Shown here in pieces: positions 16,771 to 26,026 of a stretch of DNA of 64,000 bases. Every line of letters begins with the position of its first letter. Position 1 is the first letter of the stretch. A program made the position numbers and the translations under genes. This stretch comes from Nocardioides sp. J54. Lineage in GTDB: Bacteria; Actinomycetota; Actinomycetes; Propionibacteriales; Nocardioidaceae. The notes beneath the pieces were generated by a model. The model was given only the letters and a program-made list of their open reading frames with translations, ran no database searches and was not told the DNA's origin. The stretch lies in the NCBI RefSeq assembly GCF_000519005.1, contig NZ_JAER01000005.1:157930-221929 (forward strand), in the 5' to 3' direction.

Positions 16771-19700
16771 ATGAGCTCTGTCCCTGACGACGAGCCGGGG
16801 TCGGAGGACGCCCGGCTTGCCGAGTCGCGCCCTGCGCGCGGCCGGGGACGTCGTGGACGGCTCTGGCGCCGCCACGACCAGGAGGCCCCGGTCGTCGGCG
16901 AGCTCGACGAGGACGACCTCCAGGAGCTGCTGCGCCGCAGCCACACCTCCGCCGTCGTCGACGGCGAGGACGCGCCCGCGCCGACCGAGCCTGCGGCCCA
17001 CGAGCCGCCGGCCGACCTGCTGGGGGACCCCGACGACACCGACGACATCGCCGCCCGGGTGGGCGCGCGCAGCGGTCCCGCGGCGACCGCGACGGACGAC
17101 GAGGACGTGGACTGGACCGCGCTCGTCGTGCCGGACGACGTCGCCGGTGACGCTCGAGACGACCTCGTGGACCTCGTCGAGGCCGGCGACGAGGTGCCCG
17201 GCGCGGAGGAGACCCCCGAGGACGCGGCGGTCACCGAGGACGCGGGTGTCGAGGCTGGAGCAGCGGCCGCCCCCCTGGACGGTGACGAGGACGGCGACGA
17301 GGACGGCGCCGACCACACGGACGACACCGTCGGCGCCGGCACCGACGGCACCGACGAGACCGCTCCGGTCGTCGACCAGGGGCCGGAGGAGAAGGACTGG
17401 GCGGCGCTGATCGACCGCGCCGTCAACCGCGAGGAGCCCGCCCCGGTCGAGGGCGGCCTCGCCGCGCGGATGGCGCGGGTGCGCCACGAGCCGGAGGTCG
17501 CGGAGTACAACGGCGAGGCTCCGCTGGCCTGGCCGGCCCCGTCCCCGCTCGCCGATCCCGACCAGGGCACGATCGCCGGGGACGACTGGGCCGAGATCAT
17601 CTCCCGCGCCACCCGGCCCGCCGTCGCGGACCCGCTGAACGACCCCATCGCCCCCGCCGCGCAGGACGAGGTGGTGCTGCCGGTCGACGCCGTCGACGAG
17701 CTGCCCGCCGCGCCGGCCCCCGACCCGCTGACCGACCCCCTCCCCGACCCGCTGACCGCGCCGATCGAGGACGTGGTCGTGGTGGACGAGGGCATCGACG
17801 ACGTGGACGACGACGCTCCCCGGACGGACCCCGGCCTCGAGGCCGGGGCCGACGAGGCCCCGGCGGAGGAGACCGTCGACGAGGCCGCGCCCGCGCAGCC
17901 TGCCGCCGAGGAGCCCGCGCCGCGCCGCGGCCTCAGCGGCGACGTGGTCGACCGCAGCAGCACCGCCGAGGAGGCCGGCCAGCGCGTGATCGCGGCGGCC
18001 GTCGACGGCGGGTTCGCCGAGCCGACGCCGGTGCCCGCCCCCAAGGGCCTGGCCCGGCTGCGGCGGCGTACCTCGCCCGCAGCGGCGCCGAAGGCAGCAG
18101 CCCGCCCGCTGGCCGAGCCGGTCGAGCCGCCGATGCTCGAGGAGCGCATCCCCGACATCGACCAGGCGCCGGAGGTCCCGCGCCGGCCCGCCGAGGTGCT
18201 GGCGCAGGCCCGCGCCGAGATCGAGGCCGAGCTCGCCCCGGTCGTCGAGGCCGACGACACCACCGTCGCCGAGGAGCCGACCGAGGCGCCCGCGAACGCC
18301 GACGTGGTCGCGGCCCTTGCCGCGCGCATGCGCCGCGACGCCGAGCTGGCGGCCGCCGAGCAGGCGGCCGAGCGGCTCGCTGCCGAGGAGGCCGCGCAGC
18401 GCGCCAGCGAGGCGCGCGCCGAGGCCGACCGCCTCGCCCGCGAGCAGGCCGAGACCGCCGAGGCCGCGCACCGTGCCCGGGCCGAGGCCGAGGAGCTCGC
18501 CCGCGCCGAGGCCGAGGCTCGCGAGGCCGCCGAGCGCGCCGCCCGCGAGCGTGCCGAGCTCGCCGACGCCGAGGCCGCCCGCCGCGAGGAGGCGGAGCGC
18601 AACGCCATCGCCCAGGCCGAGCTCGCCGCGGCCGCCCACGCCGAGCGCGAGGCCGCCGAGGCGAAGGCTCGCGAGCAGGCCGAGCAGGCCGCCGCTGCCG
18701 CTGCTGCCCGCCAGGAGGCGGAGGCGCTCGCGAGCAGCTTTGCCGAGGCAGCCCGCCAGGCCCACGAGGAGCGAGCCGCTGCCGAGGAGCGGGCCCGGGT
18801 CATGGCCGAGGCCGCCGCGGTCAGCGCTGCGGAGCACGCCGAGTTCGCCCGCCGGATGCTCGAGGAGCGCGAGGCCGCCGAGCGCACCTCGGCCGAGATC
18901 GCCCAGGCCCGCGCGCTCGCCGAGGAGGCCGCCCACCAGCAGGCTGCGCTCGCCCAGGAGGCGCACCGCGCCGCCGAGGCCGCCGAGGAGCGGGCCCGCC
19001 TGCTCGCCGAGCAGGCCGCCGCGAGCGCGGAGGAGCACGGCGCCCTGGCCCGTCAGGCCGTCGACGAGCGCGCCGCTGCCGAGGGCGCCGCTGCCGAGCA
19101 CGCCCGCCTCGCCCAGGAGGCCCACCAGGCCCGGCAGGCCGCGGAGCAGGCAGCGCTGGAGCAGGCCGAGCTCGCCCGGATCGCCCTCGAGACCGCCGAG
19201 GCCGCCGAGCTGCGCTCGGAGGAGGCCGCCGCCCGCGCTGCCGAGCAGGCCGCCGCCCGCGTCGCCGCCGACGAGTCCGCCGCCGAGCAGGCCCAGCGCG
19301 CCCAGGAGGCGCACGAGGCCCGCCGACTCGCCGAGGAGGCTGCCCGCGAGCAGCTGGAGCTGGTGCGCGAGGCACAGGCCGCCGCCGCAGCGGCCCACGA
19401 CTCCGCCGCCGCCCTGGCCGAGGAGAAGAAGGCCGCGACCGAGGCCCTGGCGCTGGCTGCGGAGTTCGCGGCCGAGGCCGCCCAGGCCCGCACCGAGGCC
19501 GAGGCCCGCGCCGCCAGCGCCCTCACCGAGCTGGAGCAGGCCGCCGCCGCGCACACCGCCGCCCTCGAGGAGGTCCAGGCCGAGCTGGCCCAGGCCCGCG
19601 AGGCCGCCCTCGAGCACGCCCGTGCCCGCGCCGAGGCCGAGCGTGCCGCGGCCGAGCAGGCCGAGGCTCGTGCTGCTGCCGAGGCCCGCGCGCTGGAGCT

Positions 19701-21339
19701 CGCCGCCGAGCGCGAGCGCGCGCTCGAGGAGGCGCTGCAGGCCCGCCTGGAGGCGGAGGCCCGCGCCACCGCCCTCGCCGAGGCCCGCATCGAGGCCGAG
19801 ACCCGGGCGAGTGCGCTCGCCCAGGACCGCGACGAGGCCCTCACCGAGGCTGCCCGGGCCCGCGCCGAGGCGGAGCTCTCCACCGCCGGGCTCACCGACC
19901 ACGTGGCCCAGATCCGGGCTCGCCTGGCGGCGGGTGCCGTCCCGGTCGTCGAGGAGCCCGTCGCCGAGGAGCCCGCCGATGAGGAGCCGGTCATCGAGGA
20001 GCCGGTCGTCGAGGAGCCGGTCGCCGAGGAGCCGGTCGTCGAGGAGCCGGTCGTCGAGGAGCCGGTCGTCGAGGAGCCGGTCGTCGAGGAGCCCCTTGTC
20101 GAGGAGCCCGTCGCCGAGGAGCTGCCGCACGAGCCGTACCTGCTGGCGTCGTACGAGGCGGACGGGTCGGACGTGGGCGTCGTCGAGGACGACGCGACCT
20201 TCGTCGTGTCGTCGAGCGAGGTCGCCGACCCCGAGCCGGTCGCCCCGGCCGTGCTCGCCGAGATCGAGCAGGCGCCGTCGCTCGTCGAGCAGTGGCGTGC
20301 CGGCGTCGAGCCGGTGGACGAGACCGACGACCTGGTCGACGTCGACGCGGCCGACGAGGCCGAGGACGTCGTGGTCGTGCGGCCGGACCTGCCGGCCCTG
20401 TGGCGCACCTCCGCGGACGCCTCCGACTCCCCCGACTCGGTGATGGACCCGGTCCTCGCGACCGACGAGCCCGTCGCCGCGGAGCTGTCGCCCCTGCACG
20501 ACGCCTTCGACGAGGACGCCGCGACCGACGAGCCCGTCGTCGAGGCCGAGCCGGTCCTCGCGCCCGAGCCCGTCATCGAGCCCGAGCCCGTCATCGAGCC
20601 CGAGCCGGTCCTCGAGCCCGAGCCGGTCCTCGAGCCCGAGCCGGTCCTCGAGGCCGAGCCGGTCATCGAGCCCGAGCCCGAGGTCGTCGCCGCGGCCGAG
20701 GTCGTCACCGACGAGCCCGCCGTCGAGCCCGAGCCGGTCGCCGCGGAGGAGCCGGTCGAGGAGCCGACCACGGTCATCGAGGTCGAGGACTCCGTCGTCG
20801 AGCCGCCGGCCGAGCCCGCCGCGCCGCGCCGGCCGTCCCACCAGGACGCCGCCCGCGAGGCGCTGGCCGCCCTGGCCGCAGACACCCCCGCGAAGGCCGC
20901 CGAGCAGAGGAAGATCCCGTTCCACGCCAAGCGCGGCAGCGGCAGCCTCGCGGTCGTCTCGCTGCTGATCGCCGTCGCGTGCGCAGCGGTCGTCGGCCGC
21001 ATGGCGTGGCAGCAGACGATCCTCGACGACATCCCGCTGAGCGCCACGCTCACGGTGGTGGCGACCGCGCTGCTCCTGTTCGCGCTCCGCGCGATCGGCA
21101 ACACCCGGTCGGTCTCCATCGACGAGCAGGGCGTGCTCAAGGTCGTGGTCGGCGACTTCAGCAGCCAGTTCGACCTGACCAGCCCGAACACCAAGATCGA
21201 GCAGACCGGGACGCCCGGCTCGCGCAACTGGCGCATCAACATCCTGCGCCGCAGCATGTCCCCGGTCGCCATCGACAGCCGGATGGTCGACTCCCACCTC
21301 TTCCTGGAGGCACTGCGGCAATGGCGACCGGACCTCTAG
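16771..21339 (+). CDS. Giant Ala/Glu-rich coiled-coil membrane protein
   Basis: A 1522-residue protein with no function I recognise. Residues about 1-510 are acidic, Pro/Ala-rich and probably disordered. Residues about 515-1055 are a long Ala/Glu/Arg coiled coil without prolines. Residues about 1058-1120 are tandem EEPV repeats and about 1255-1310 EPEPV repeats. Two TM segments follow (about 1389-1414 and 1424-1444), then a roughly 75-residue beta-rich domain ending VDSHLFLEALRQWRPDL. That C-terminal module is shared with the next gene and with 44361-45458. A TAGATT box ends 8 nt before the ATG, so the transcript is probably leaderless. The layout suggests a cytoplasmic scaffold anchored in the membrane. 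No catalytic motif is visible. Confidence 0.85.
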   Translation: MSSVPDDEPGSEDARLAESRPARGRGRRGRLWRRHDQEAPVVGELDEDDLQELLRRSHTSAVVDGEDAPAPTEPAAHEPPADLLGDPDDTDDIAARVGARSGPAATATDDEDVDWTALVVPDDVAGDARDDLVDLVEAGDEVPGAEETPEDAAVTEDAGVEAGAAAAPLDGDEDGDEDGADHTDDTVGAGTDGTDETAPVVDQGPEEKDWAALIDRAVNREEPAPVEGGLAARMARVRHEPEVAEYNGEAPLAWPAPSPLADPDQGTIAGDDWAEIISRATRPAVADPLNDPIAPAAQDEVVLPVDAVDELPAAPAPDPLTDPLPDPLTAPIEDVVVVDEGIDDVDDDAPRTDPGLEAGADEAPAEETVDEAAPAQPAAEEPAPRRGLSGDVVDRSSTAEEAGQRVIAAAVDGGFAEPTPVPAPKGLARLRRRTSPAAAPKAAARPLAEPVEPPMLEERIPDIDQAPEVPRRPAEVLAQARAEIEAELAPVVEADDTTVAEEPTEAPANADVVAALAARMRRDAELAAAEQAAERLAAEEAAQRASEARAEADRLAREQAETAEAAHRARAEAEELARAEAEAREAAERAARERAELADAEAARREEAERNAIAQAELAAAAHAEREAAEAKAREQAEQAAAAAAARQEAEALASSFAEAARQAHEERAAAEERARVMAEAAAVSAAEHAEFARRMLEEREAAERTSAEIAQARALAEEAAHQQAALAQEAHRAAEAAEERARLLAEQAAASAEEHGALARQAVDERAAAEGAAAEHARLAQEAHQARQAAEQAALEQAELARIALETAEAAELRSEEAAARAAEQAAARVAADESAAEQAQRAQEAHEARRLAEEAAREQLELVREAQAAAAAAHDSAAALAEEKKAATEALALAAEFAAEAAQARTEAEARAASALTELEQAAAAHTAALEEVQAELAQAREAALEHARARAEAERAAAEQAEARAAAEARALELAAERERALEEALQARLEAEARATALAEARIEAETRASALAQDRDEALTEAARARAEAELSTAGLTDHVAQIRARLAAGAVPVVEEPVAEEPADEEPVIEEPVVEEPVAEEPVVEEPVVEEPVVEEPVVEEPLVEEPVAEELPHEPYLLASYEADGSDVGVVEDDATFVVSSSEVADPEPVAPAVLAEIEQAPSLVEQWRAGVEPVDETDDLVDVDAADEAEDVVVVRPDLPALWRTSADASDSPDSVMDPVLATDEPVAAELSPLHDAFDEDAATDEPVVEAEPVLAPEPVIEPEPVIEPEPVLEPEPVLEPEPVLEAEPVIEPEPEVVAAAEVVTDEPAVEPEPVAAEEPVEEPTTVIEVEDSVVEPPAEPAAPRRPSHQDAAREALAALAADTPAKAAEQRKIPFHAKRGSGSLAVVSLLIAVACAAVVGRMAWQQTILDDIPLSATLTVVATALLLFALRAIGNTRSVSIDEQGVLKVVVGDFSSQFDLTSPNTKIEQTGTPGSRNWRINILRRSMSPVAIDSRMVDSHLFLEALRQWRPDL
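19945..20120 (+). repeat. In-frame 15-bp tandem repeats (EEPV)
   Basis: About a dozen 15-bp units of the type GTCGAGGAGCCGGTC encode the pentapeptide VEEPV with I/A variants. The DNA copies are nearly identical in the middle of the block, indicating recent unit duplication. The unit is a multiple of three, so copy-number changes keep the frame. Confidence 0.85.
20539..20691 (+). repeat. In-frame 18-bp tandem repeats (EPEPV)
   Basis: Units such as GAGCCCGAGCCGGTCCTC are repeated about eight times, encoding EPEPVL/I with an occasional EAEPV. As with the upstream block, the unit length keeps the frame. The block lies just before the membrane segments of the giant coiled-coil protein. Confidence 0.8.
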
Positions 21340-21932
21340 GCACCGACCCCGAGCACGCGGCGCTGAGCGCCGAGCGCGACGCCCTCGCCCGCCGGTGCGC
21401 GGAGGCGGAGGCCCGGGTCGCCGAGCTGGAGGCCGAGCTCGCCGAGGCCAGGGCGAGCCTCGCCGCGCAGGCGGACGACAGCCACCTCTCCCTCTTCGAC
21501 GGTACGACGGAGGACCGTCTCGTCGGCGACGGGAGCGACCCGCGGGTGCTCTCGCTGGTGCTCGGCGCGACCGCGGTGGTCGCCGGCATGGTCACCCTGC
21601 TCACGATCCTCAACGGCAAGATCGTGAGCCCGTTCGGCGTCGTGATGATCGCGCTCACGGTCGGCCTCGCGTGGGGCGCGGCGCGCACCAGGGTGGTGCC
21701 GGTCGAGGTGAGCGTGGTGCGCGGGATGGTCTACGTGCAGCAGGGCGAGTCGTCGTACCGCTTCGACCTGCGCCGGCCGGAGACCGACGTGCAGGTCGTC
21801 GGCGAGCCGGGCAGCCCGACCTGGGCCGTGCGCTTCGGCCGCCGCGGGCTCGACCCGTTCGTCATCGATGCCTCGATGGTCGACTCGGTGGAGTTCACCG
21901 GCCGGTTGCGGGAGTACCGCCCCGAGCTGTGA
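21321..21932 (+). CDS. Short coiled-coil two-TM protein, paralogue of C-terminal domain
   Basis: A 203-residue protein overlapping the end of the giant gene by 19 bp in another frame, with GGAGG about 10 nt before the ATG. A short coiled coil (about 10-48) is followed by two TM segments (about 74-92 and 102-118). A beta-rich domain then contains VVGEPGSPTWAVRFGRRGLDPFVIDASMVD and ends in RLREYRPEL. The same pattern closes the giant protein and the 44361-45458 product. Overlap and shared topology suggest the two adjacent proteins assemble together, which is an inference. No known family is recognised. Confidence 0.85.
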   Translation: MATGPLGTDPEHAALSAERDALARRCAEAEARVAELEAELAEARASLAAQADDSHLSLFDGTTEDRLVGDGSDPRVLSLVLGATAVVAGMVTLLTILNGKIVSPFGVVMIALTVGLAWGAARTRVVPVEVSVVRGMVYVQQGESSYRFDLRRPETDVQVVGEPGSPTWAVRFGRRGLDPFVIDASMVDSVEFTGRLREYRPEL

Positions 21933-21942
21933 CCCGACGTCC

Positions 21943-22974
21943 TCAGCGGAGGGAGGCGCGCAGCGCCGCGGCGATCTCGAGCACGGCGGCACGGCTGGTG
22001 CGGCCGACCCCGACGATGTTGAGGAAGCCGTGGATCTGGTCCACGAAGCGACGCTGCTCGACCTTCACCCCGGCGTCGGCCAGGCGTCGGGCGTAGGCCT
22101 CGCCCTCGTCGCGCAGCGGGTCGAAGCCCGCGGTCACGACGTGGGCGGGGGCGAGCCCCTCGGGGAGCTCGACGTCGAGCAGGTTGACCCGGGCGTCGGA
22201 CCGGTCGGCGGCGGTCGGCAGGTAGACCTCGTTGAACTGACCGATCGAGTCCGCGGTCAGGTAGAAGCCCTCGCCGAACAGCCGCAGGCTCTCGGTGTCG
22301 CGGTCGGGGTCGGTGCAGGGGTAGACGAGCAGCTGGAACGCCAGCGGGATGCCGGAGCGAGCAGCCTCGATCGCGGCCCAGGCGGCGATGTTGCCGCCGG
22401 CGGAGTCGCCGGCGACGCCGACCCGCCCCGGGTCGACGCCGAGCTCGTCGGCGTGCTCGACGACCCAGCGCAGGGCAGCGACGGCGTCGTCGAAGCCGCC
22501 GGGGAAAGCTCGCTCGGGTCCGACGCCGTACTCGACGGCGAGGACCGGCACGCCGGACTCCTCCGCGAGCACGCGGCAGGGTGCGTCGTGGGAGTCGAGG
22601 TCGCCGTACAGGAAGCCGCCGCCGTGGAAGAACAGCAGCACCGGCTGCGGCTGCGTCGCGGGGCGGGCGCCGTGCGGCAGGTAGTGGCGCGCCGGCAGGC
22701 CGGCCACGGTGAGCTCGCGGACCGCGCCGATCGGCTGGTCACCCCCGACCAGGGCCGCGTTGGCGCGCATGGCGGCGCGGCCGCGGGCGAGGTCGGTGCC
22801 GCCCAGGTCGCCCTTGCGCGCGATGCGCTGCAGGCGCAGCATCGCCTGGAGGTCGGGGGCCAGGGCCTGCCCGTCCAGCACGAGGGGGCGGCCGGCGACG
22901 GCGCGCAGGGCGGGACCCGGCAGGCCCATGATCGTCCGCAGGGCAGTGGCCTCGACCGTGGAGCGCAGGTTCAC
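21943..22974 (-). CDS. Alpha/beta hydrolase, hormone-sensitive-lipase-like esterase
   Basis: A carboxylesterase of the HSL family with 343 residues. It has the oxyanion HGGG (117-120), the nucleophile Ser191 in GDSAGG, a likely Asp in TAGFDPLRDEG, and the His in DQIHGF. The N-terminal VAGRPLVLDGQALAPDLQAML is typical. GTG at 22974 is chosen because a TAGGTT box ends 7 nt upstream, consistent with a leaderless transcript; an ATG at 22929 is the alternative. It converges with the two-TM protein gene with only 10 bp between them, and is divergent from ppk. Natural substrate unknown. Confidence 0.88.
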   Translation of the reverse strand: MNLRSTVEATALRTIMGLPGPALRAVAGRPLVLDGQALAPDLQAMLRLQRIARKGDLGGTDLARGRAAMRANAALVGGDQPIGAVRELTVAGLPARHYLPHGARPATQPQPVLLFFHGGGFLYGDLDSHDAPCRVLAEESGVPVLAVEYGVGPERAFPGGFDDAVAALRWVVEHADELGVDPGRVGVAGDSAGGNIAAWAAIEAARSGIPLAFQLLVYPCTDPDRDTESLRLFGEGFYLTADSIGQFNEVYLPTAADRSDARVNLLDVELPEGLAPAHVVTAGFDPLRDEGEAYARRLADAGVKVEQRRFVDQIHGFLNIVGVGRTSRAAVLEIAAALRASLR

Positions 22975-23019
22975 GGAGCACAACCTACTCACAGGTAGGG
23001 AATCGTGGGGTCGTGCTGG

Positions 23020-23037
23020 CGCCACCCGCTGTTCACC
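23020..23037 (+). promoter_or_regulatory. Candidate degenerate PHO box upstream of ppk
   Basis: A perfect GTTCACC at 23031-23037 is preceded exactly 11 bp earlier by a poor copy sharing only CACC (23020-23026). It lies 21 bp before the ppk ATG. PhoP direct repeats in Streptomyces have this 11-bp spacing, and ppk is a known PhoP target there. One unit is weak, so this is tentative. Confidence 0.35.
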
Positions 23038-23058
23038 ACCGGCTGCCACACTCGATCC

Positions 23059-25248
23059 ATGAGCACCGAGCCGCACCCCGTCGGCGACGAGGCCGACGCG
23101 ACCGAGCCGCTGAGCGTGGTCCCGGACCCGGGCGCGGACGAGACCGCTGACGAGGCCACCGACGCCGGTGACTACGAGCCGGACCCGGCCGTGCTCGAGC
23201 GGATCCGGTCGGTCGAGAACCGGTTCGTCGACCGCGAGCTGTCATGGCTGCGCTTCAACGAGCGCGTGCTCGAGCTCGCCGAGGACGAGACGCTGCCGTT
23301 GCTGGAGCGGGCCCGCTACCTCGCGATCTTCACCAGCAACCTCGACGAGTTCTTCATGGTCCGGGTCGCCGGCCTGAAGCGGCGCATCGCGACCGGCCTC
23401 GCCGTGCGGGCCGCCAGCGGCCTGATGCCGCTGGCGGTGCTGGAGGCGATCTGGGCCCGCACGGAGGAGCTCAGCCAGCGCCACGCCGGCGTCTTCCGCG
23501 ACACCATCGTGCCCGCGCTGGAGGAGGAGGGCATCGCCCTGGTCCGGTGGAGCGACCTCGAGCGCGGCGAGCAGAAGCACTGCAAGCGGCTGTTCAAGGA
23601 GCGCATCTACCCGGTGCTCACGCCGCTGGCCGTCGACCCGGCGCACCCCTTCCCCTACATCTCGGGCCTGTCGCTGAACCTCGCCGTCGTCGTACGCAAC
23701 CCGAAGACGGGCAAGGAGCACTTCGCACGCGTGAAGGTGCCGCCGAACTTCGACCGCTTCGTCCCGCTCGGCAACGCGCGCTTCGTGCCGCTCGAGGACG
23801 TCATCGGCGCACACCTCGGTCGGCTGTTCCCCGGCATGGAGGTGCTCGAGGTGCACACCTTCCGGGTCACCCGCAACGAGGACCTCGAGGTCGAGGAGGA
23901 CGACGCCGAGAACCTCCTCACCGCCCTGGAGAAGGAGCTCCTGCGCCGGAAGTTCGGGCCGCCGGTGCGCCTGGAGGTCGAGGAGTCGATCGCCCCGTCG
24001 GTGCTGGAGCTGCTGGTCTCCGAGCTCGACATCAGCCAGGAGGAGGTCTTCCGGCTGCCGGGGCCGCTCGACCTGCGCGGGCTGCACTCGATCGCCGACC
24101 TGCCCCGCGACGACCTGAAGTACCCCTCCTTCGTGCCGGCGACCCACCCGAGCCTCGCCGAGGTGGAGTCGGCCGCGCCCGTCGACGTGTTCAAGGCGCT
24201 GCGCCGCCGCGACGTCCTCGTGCACCACCCGTACGACTCGTTCGCGACGTCGGTGCAGCGCTTCATCGAGCAGGCCGCCGCGGACCCCCACGTGCTGGCG
24301 ATCAAGCAGACGCTCTACCGCACCTCCGGCGACTCCCCCATCATCGACGCCCTCATCGACGCCGCCGAGGCCGGCAAGCAGGTCCTGGTGCTGGTCGAGA
24401 TCAAGGCGCGCTTCGACGAGCAGGCCAACATCCGCTGGGCCCGCAAGCTGGAGACCGCCGGCTGCCACGTCGTCTACGGCCTGGTCGGGCTCAAGACCCA
24501 CTGCAAGCTGGCGATGGTCGTGCGCGACGAGCCGGACGGCATCCGGCGCTACACCCACATCGGCACCGGCAACTACAACCCCAAGACGTCGCGGATGTAC
24601 GAGGACCTGGGGCTGCTGACGACCGACGAGGTGATCGGCGAGGACGTCGCGCACCTGTTCAACAACCTCTCCGGCTGGTCGCGCAAGGCGACCTACCAGC
24701 AGCTGCTGGTCGCGCCGGACTCCGTGCGTTCCGGGCTGGTGGAGCAAATCCACCGCGAGATCGGCCACCACCGCGCCGGTCGCCCGGCCGGCATCCGGTT
24801 CAAGGCCAACTCCGTGGTCGACGAGGAGGTCATCGACGCGCTCTACCTCGCCTCCTGCGAGGGCGTGCCGGTCGAGCTGCTCGTGCGCGGCATCTGCGCG
24901 CTGCGGCCGGGCGTGCCCGGGCTGAGCGAGAACGTGCGGGTGCGGTCGATCCTGGGCCGCTACCTCGAGCACAGCCGGGTGTTCTCCTTCGAGGGCGGCG
25001 GCGAGCCGGTTGCCTGGATCGGGTCCGCCGACCTGATGCACCGCAACCTCGACCGGCGCGTCGAGGTGCTGGTGCGGCTGCCCGACCACAGCCGCGACGA
25101 GGTACGACGCCTCCTGGACCTCGCGTTCGACCCGACCACCGAGGCCTGGGAGCTCGGCGCCGACGGCCGCTGGACGAGAAATGCGGGCACCGTGCACCTG
25201 CAGGAGACGCTGATCGACCGGAACCGGCGTCGTCGTACCTCCGGCTGA
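23059..25248 (+). CDS. ppk: Polyphosphate kinase 1
   Basis: Reversibly polymerises the gamma-phosphate of ATP into polyphosphate. With ATG 23059 the protein has 729 residues: an acidic N-terminal tail (1-50), the N and head domains starting at [22 protein letters not shown], and two catalytic C-terminal domains. The phospho-accepting His is in THIGTGNYN, and the second His in [36 protein letters not shown] and [14 protein letters not shown] are also diagnostic. It opens a phosphate block continuing with the DUF47 protein, Pit and Pst. A longer frame upstream has no support. Confidence 0.97.
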   Translation: MSTEPHPVGDEADATEPLSVVPDPGADETADEATDAGDYEPDPAVLERIRSVENRFVDRELSWLRFNERVLELAEDETLPLLERARYLAIFTSNLDEFFMVRVAGLKRRIATGLAVRAASGLMPLAVLEAIWARTEELSQRHAGVFRDTIVPALEEEGIALVRWSDLERGEQKHCKRLFKERIYPVLTPLAVDPAHPFPYISGLSLNLAVVVRNPKTGKEHFARVKVPPNFDRFVPLGNARFVPLEDVIGAHLGRLFPGMEVLEVHTFRVTRNEDLEVEEDDAENLLTALEKELLRRKFGPPVRLEVEESIAPSVLELLVSELDISQEEVFRLPGPLDLRGLHSIADLPRDDLKYPSFVPATHPSLAEVESAAPVDVFKALRRRDVLVHHPYDSFATSVQRFIEQAAADPHVLAIKQTLYRTSGDSPIIDALIDAAEAGKQVLVLVEIKARFDEQANIRWARKLETAGCHVVYGLVGLKTHCKLAMVVRDEPDGIRRYTHIGTGNYNPKTSRMYEDLGLLTTDEVIGEDVAHLFNNLSGWSRKATYQQLLVAPDSVRSGLVEQIHREIGHHRAGRPAGIRFKANSVVDEEVIDALYLASCEGVPVELLVRGICALRPGVPGLSENVRVRSILGRYLEHSRVFSFEGGGEPVAWIGSADLMHRNLDRRVEVLVRLPDHSRDEVRRLLDLAFDPTTEAWELGADGRWTRNAGTVHLQETLIDRNRRRRTSG

Positions 25249-25400
25249 GCGGAGCGACACGCCGCCCTGACCTGCGACGACACCGCACCTCCGGCATTTC
25301 GTGGGCGGCGACACACCTCCGGGGGTGCCCGCGGGTTGCGTTCACGTGAGCGGCACCCCCTAGCATGGGGACGTTCGTCTCCGCCTCAACGGGAGTCCAT

Positions 25401-26018
25401 GTGGGTCTGCGTCTGCGTCCGGTCGACACTTCGTTCTACGACCTCTTCACCAAGTCCGCGCAGCACCTCGTCGGTGGCGCTGACTTGCTCGCCGAGATGC
25501 TCTCGGAGAGTTCCGACAAGGCGTCGGTCGCCGAGCGCATGCGTGCCGCCGAGCACGCCGCGGACGAGACGACCCACGAGATCGTCAAGAAGGTCAACAG
25601 CACCTTCGTCACGCCGTTCGACCGCGAGGACATCTACGCGCTCGGATCGGGCCTCGACGACGTCATGGACATGATGGAGGAGGCCGTCGACCTCATCCTG
25701 CTCTACGAGGTCGCCGACCTGCCCGCCGAGCTCTCCGACCAGGTCGACGTGCTCCAGCGCTGCGCCGAGCTGACCGCGGCCGCGATGCCGCGCCTGCAGT
25801 CGATGAAGTCGCTCGAGGACTACTGGATCGAGATCAACCGCCTGGAGAACACCGGTGACCGCAACCACCGCCGCATCCTGGCCAAGCTCTTCTCCGGCGA
25901 GTTCGCGACGATCGAGGTCCTGAAGCTGAAGGACGTCGTCGAGTCGCTCGAGGGTGCCATCGACGCCTTCGAGACGGTGGCGAACATCGTGGAGCAGATC
26001 GCCGTCAAGGAAGGCTGA
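25401..26018 (+). CDS. DUF47/PhoU-like phosphate transport regulator
   Basis: An all-helical PhoU-like protein of the DUF47 (TIGR00153) family, which is usually encoded next to Pit transporters and is thought to modulate them. The start is taken as GTG 25401, because GGGAG lies 5 nt upstream and it gives 205 residues, the normal size; an ATG at 25365 would add 12 residues. FYDLFTKSAQHLVGGADLLAEML opens the family. DREDIYALGSGLDDVMDMMEEAVD carries the acidic metal-binding pattern of the PhoU fold. A TAGCAT -10-like box lies at about 25362-25367. The gene is 8 bp upstream of pit. Confidence 0.9.
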   Translation: MGLRLRPVDTSFYDLFTKSAQHLVGGADLLAEMLSESSDKASVAERMRAAEHAADETTHEIVKKVNSTFVTPFDREDIYALGSGLDDVMDMMEEAVDLILLYEVADLPAELSDQVDVLQRCAELTAAAMPRLQSMKSLEDYWIEINRLENTGDRNHRRILAKLFSGEFATIEVLKLKDVVESLEGAIDAFETVANIVEQIAVKEG

Positions 26019-26026
26019 CCGGGAGC

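Noticed and set aside
18317..20443. Long Pro/Ser/Arg-rich open frames overlapping the giant coiled-coil gene on both strands
   Set aside because: They are frame shadows of a repetitive GC-rich gene. The frame at 16771-21339 has the third-position bias and the conserved C-terminal domain.
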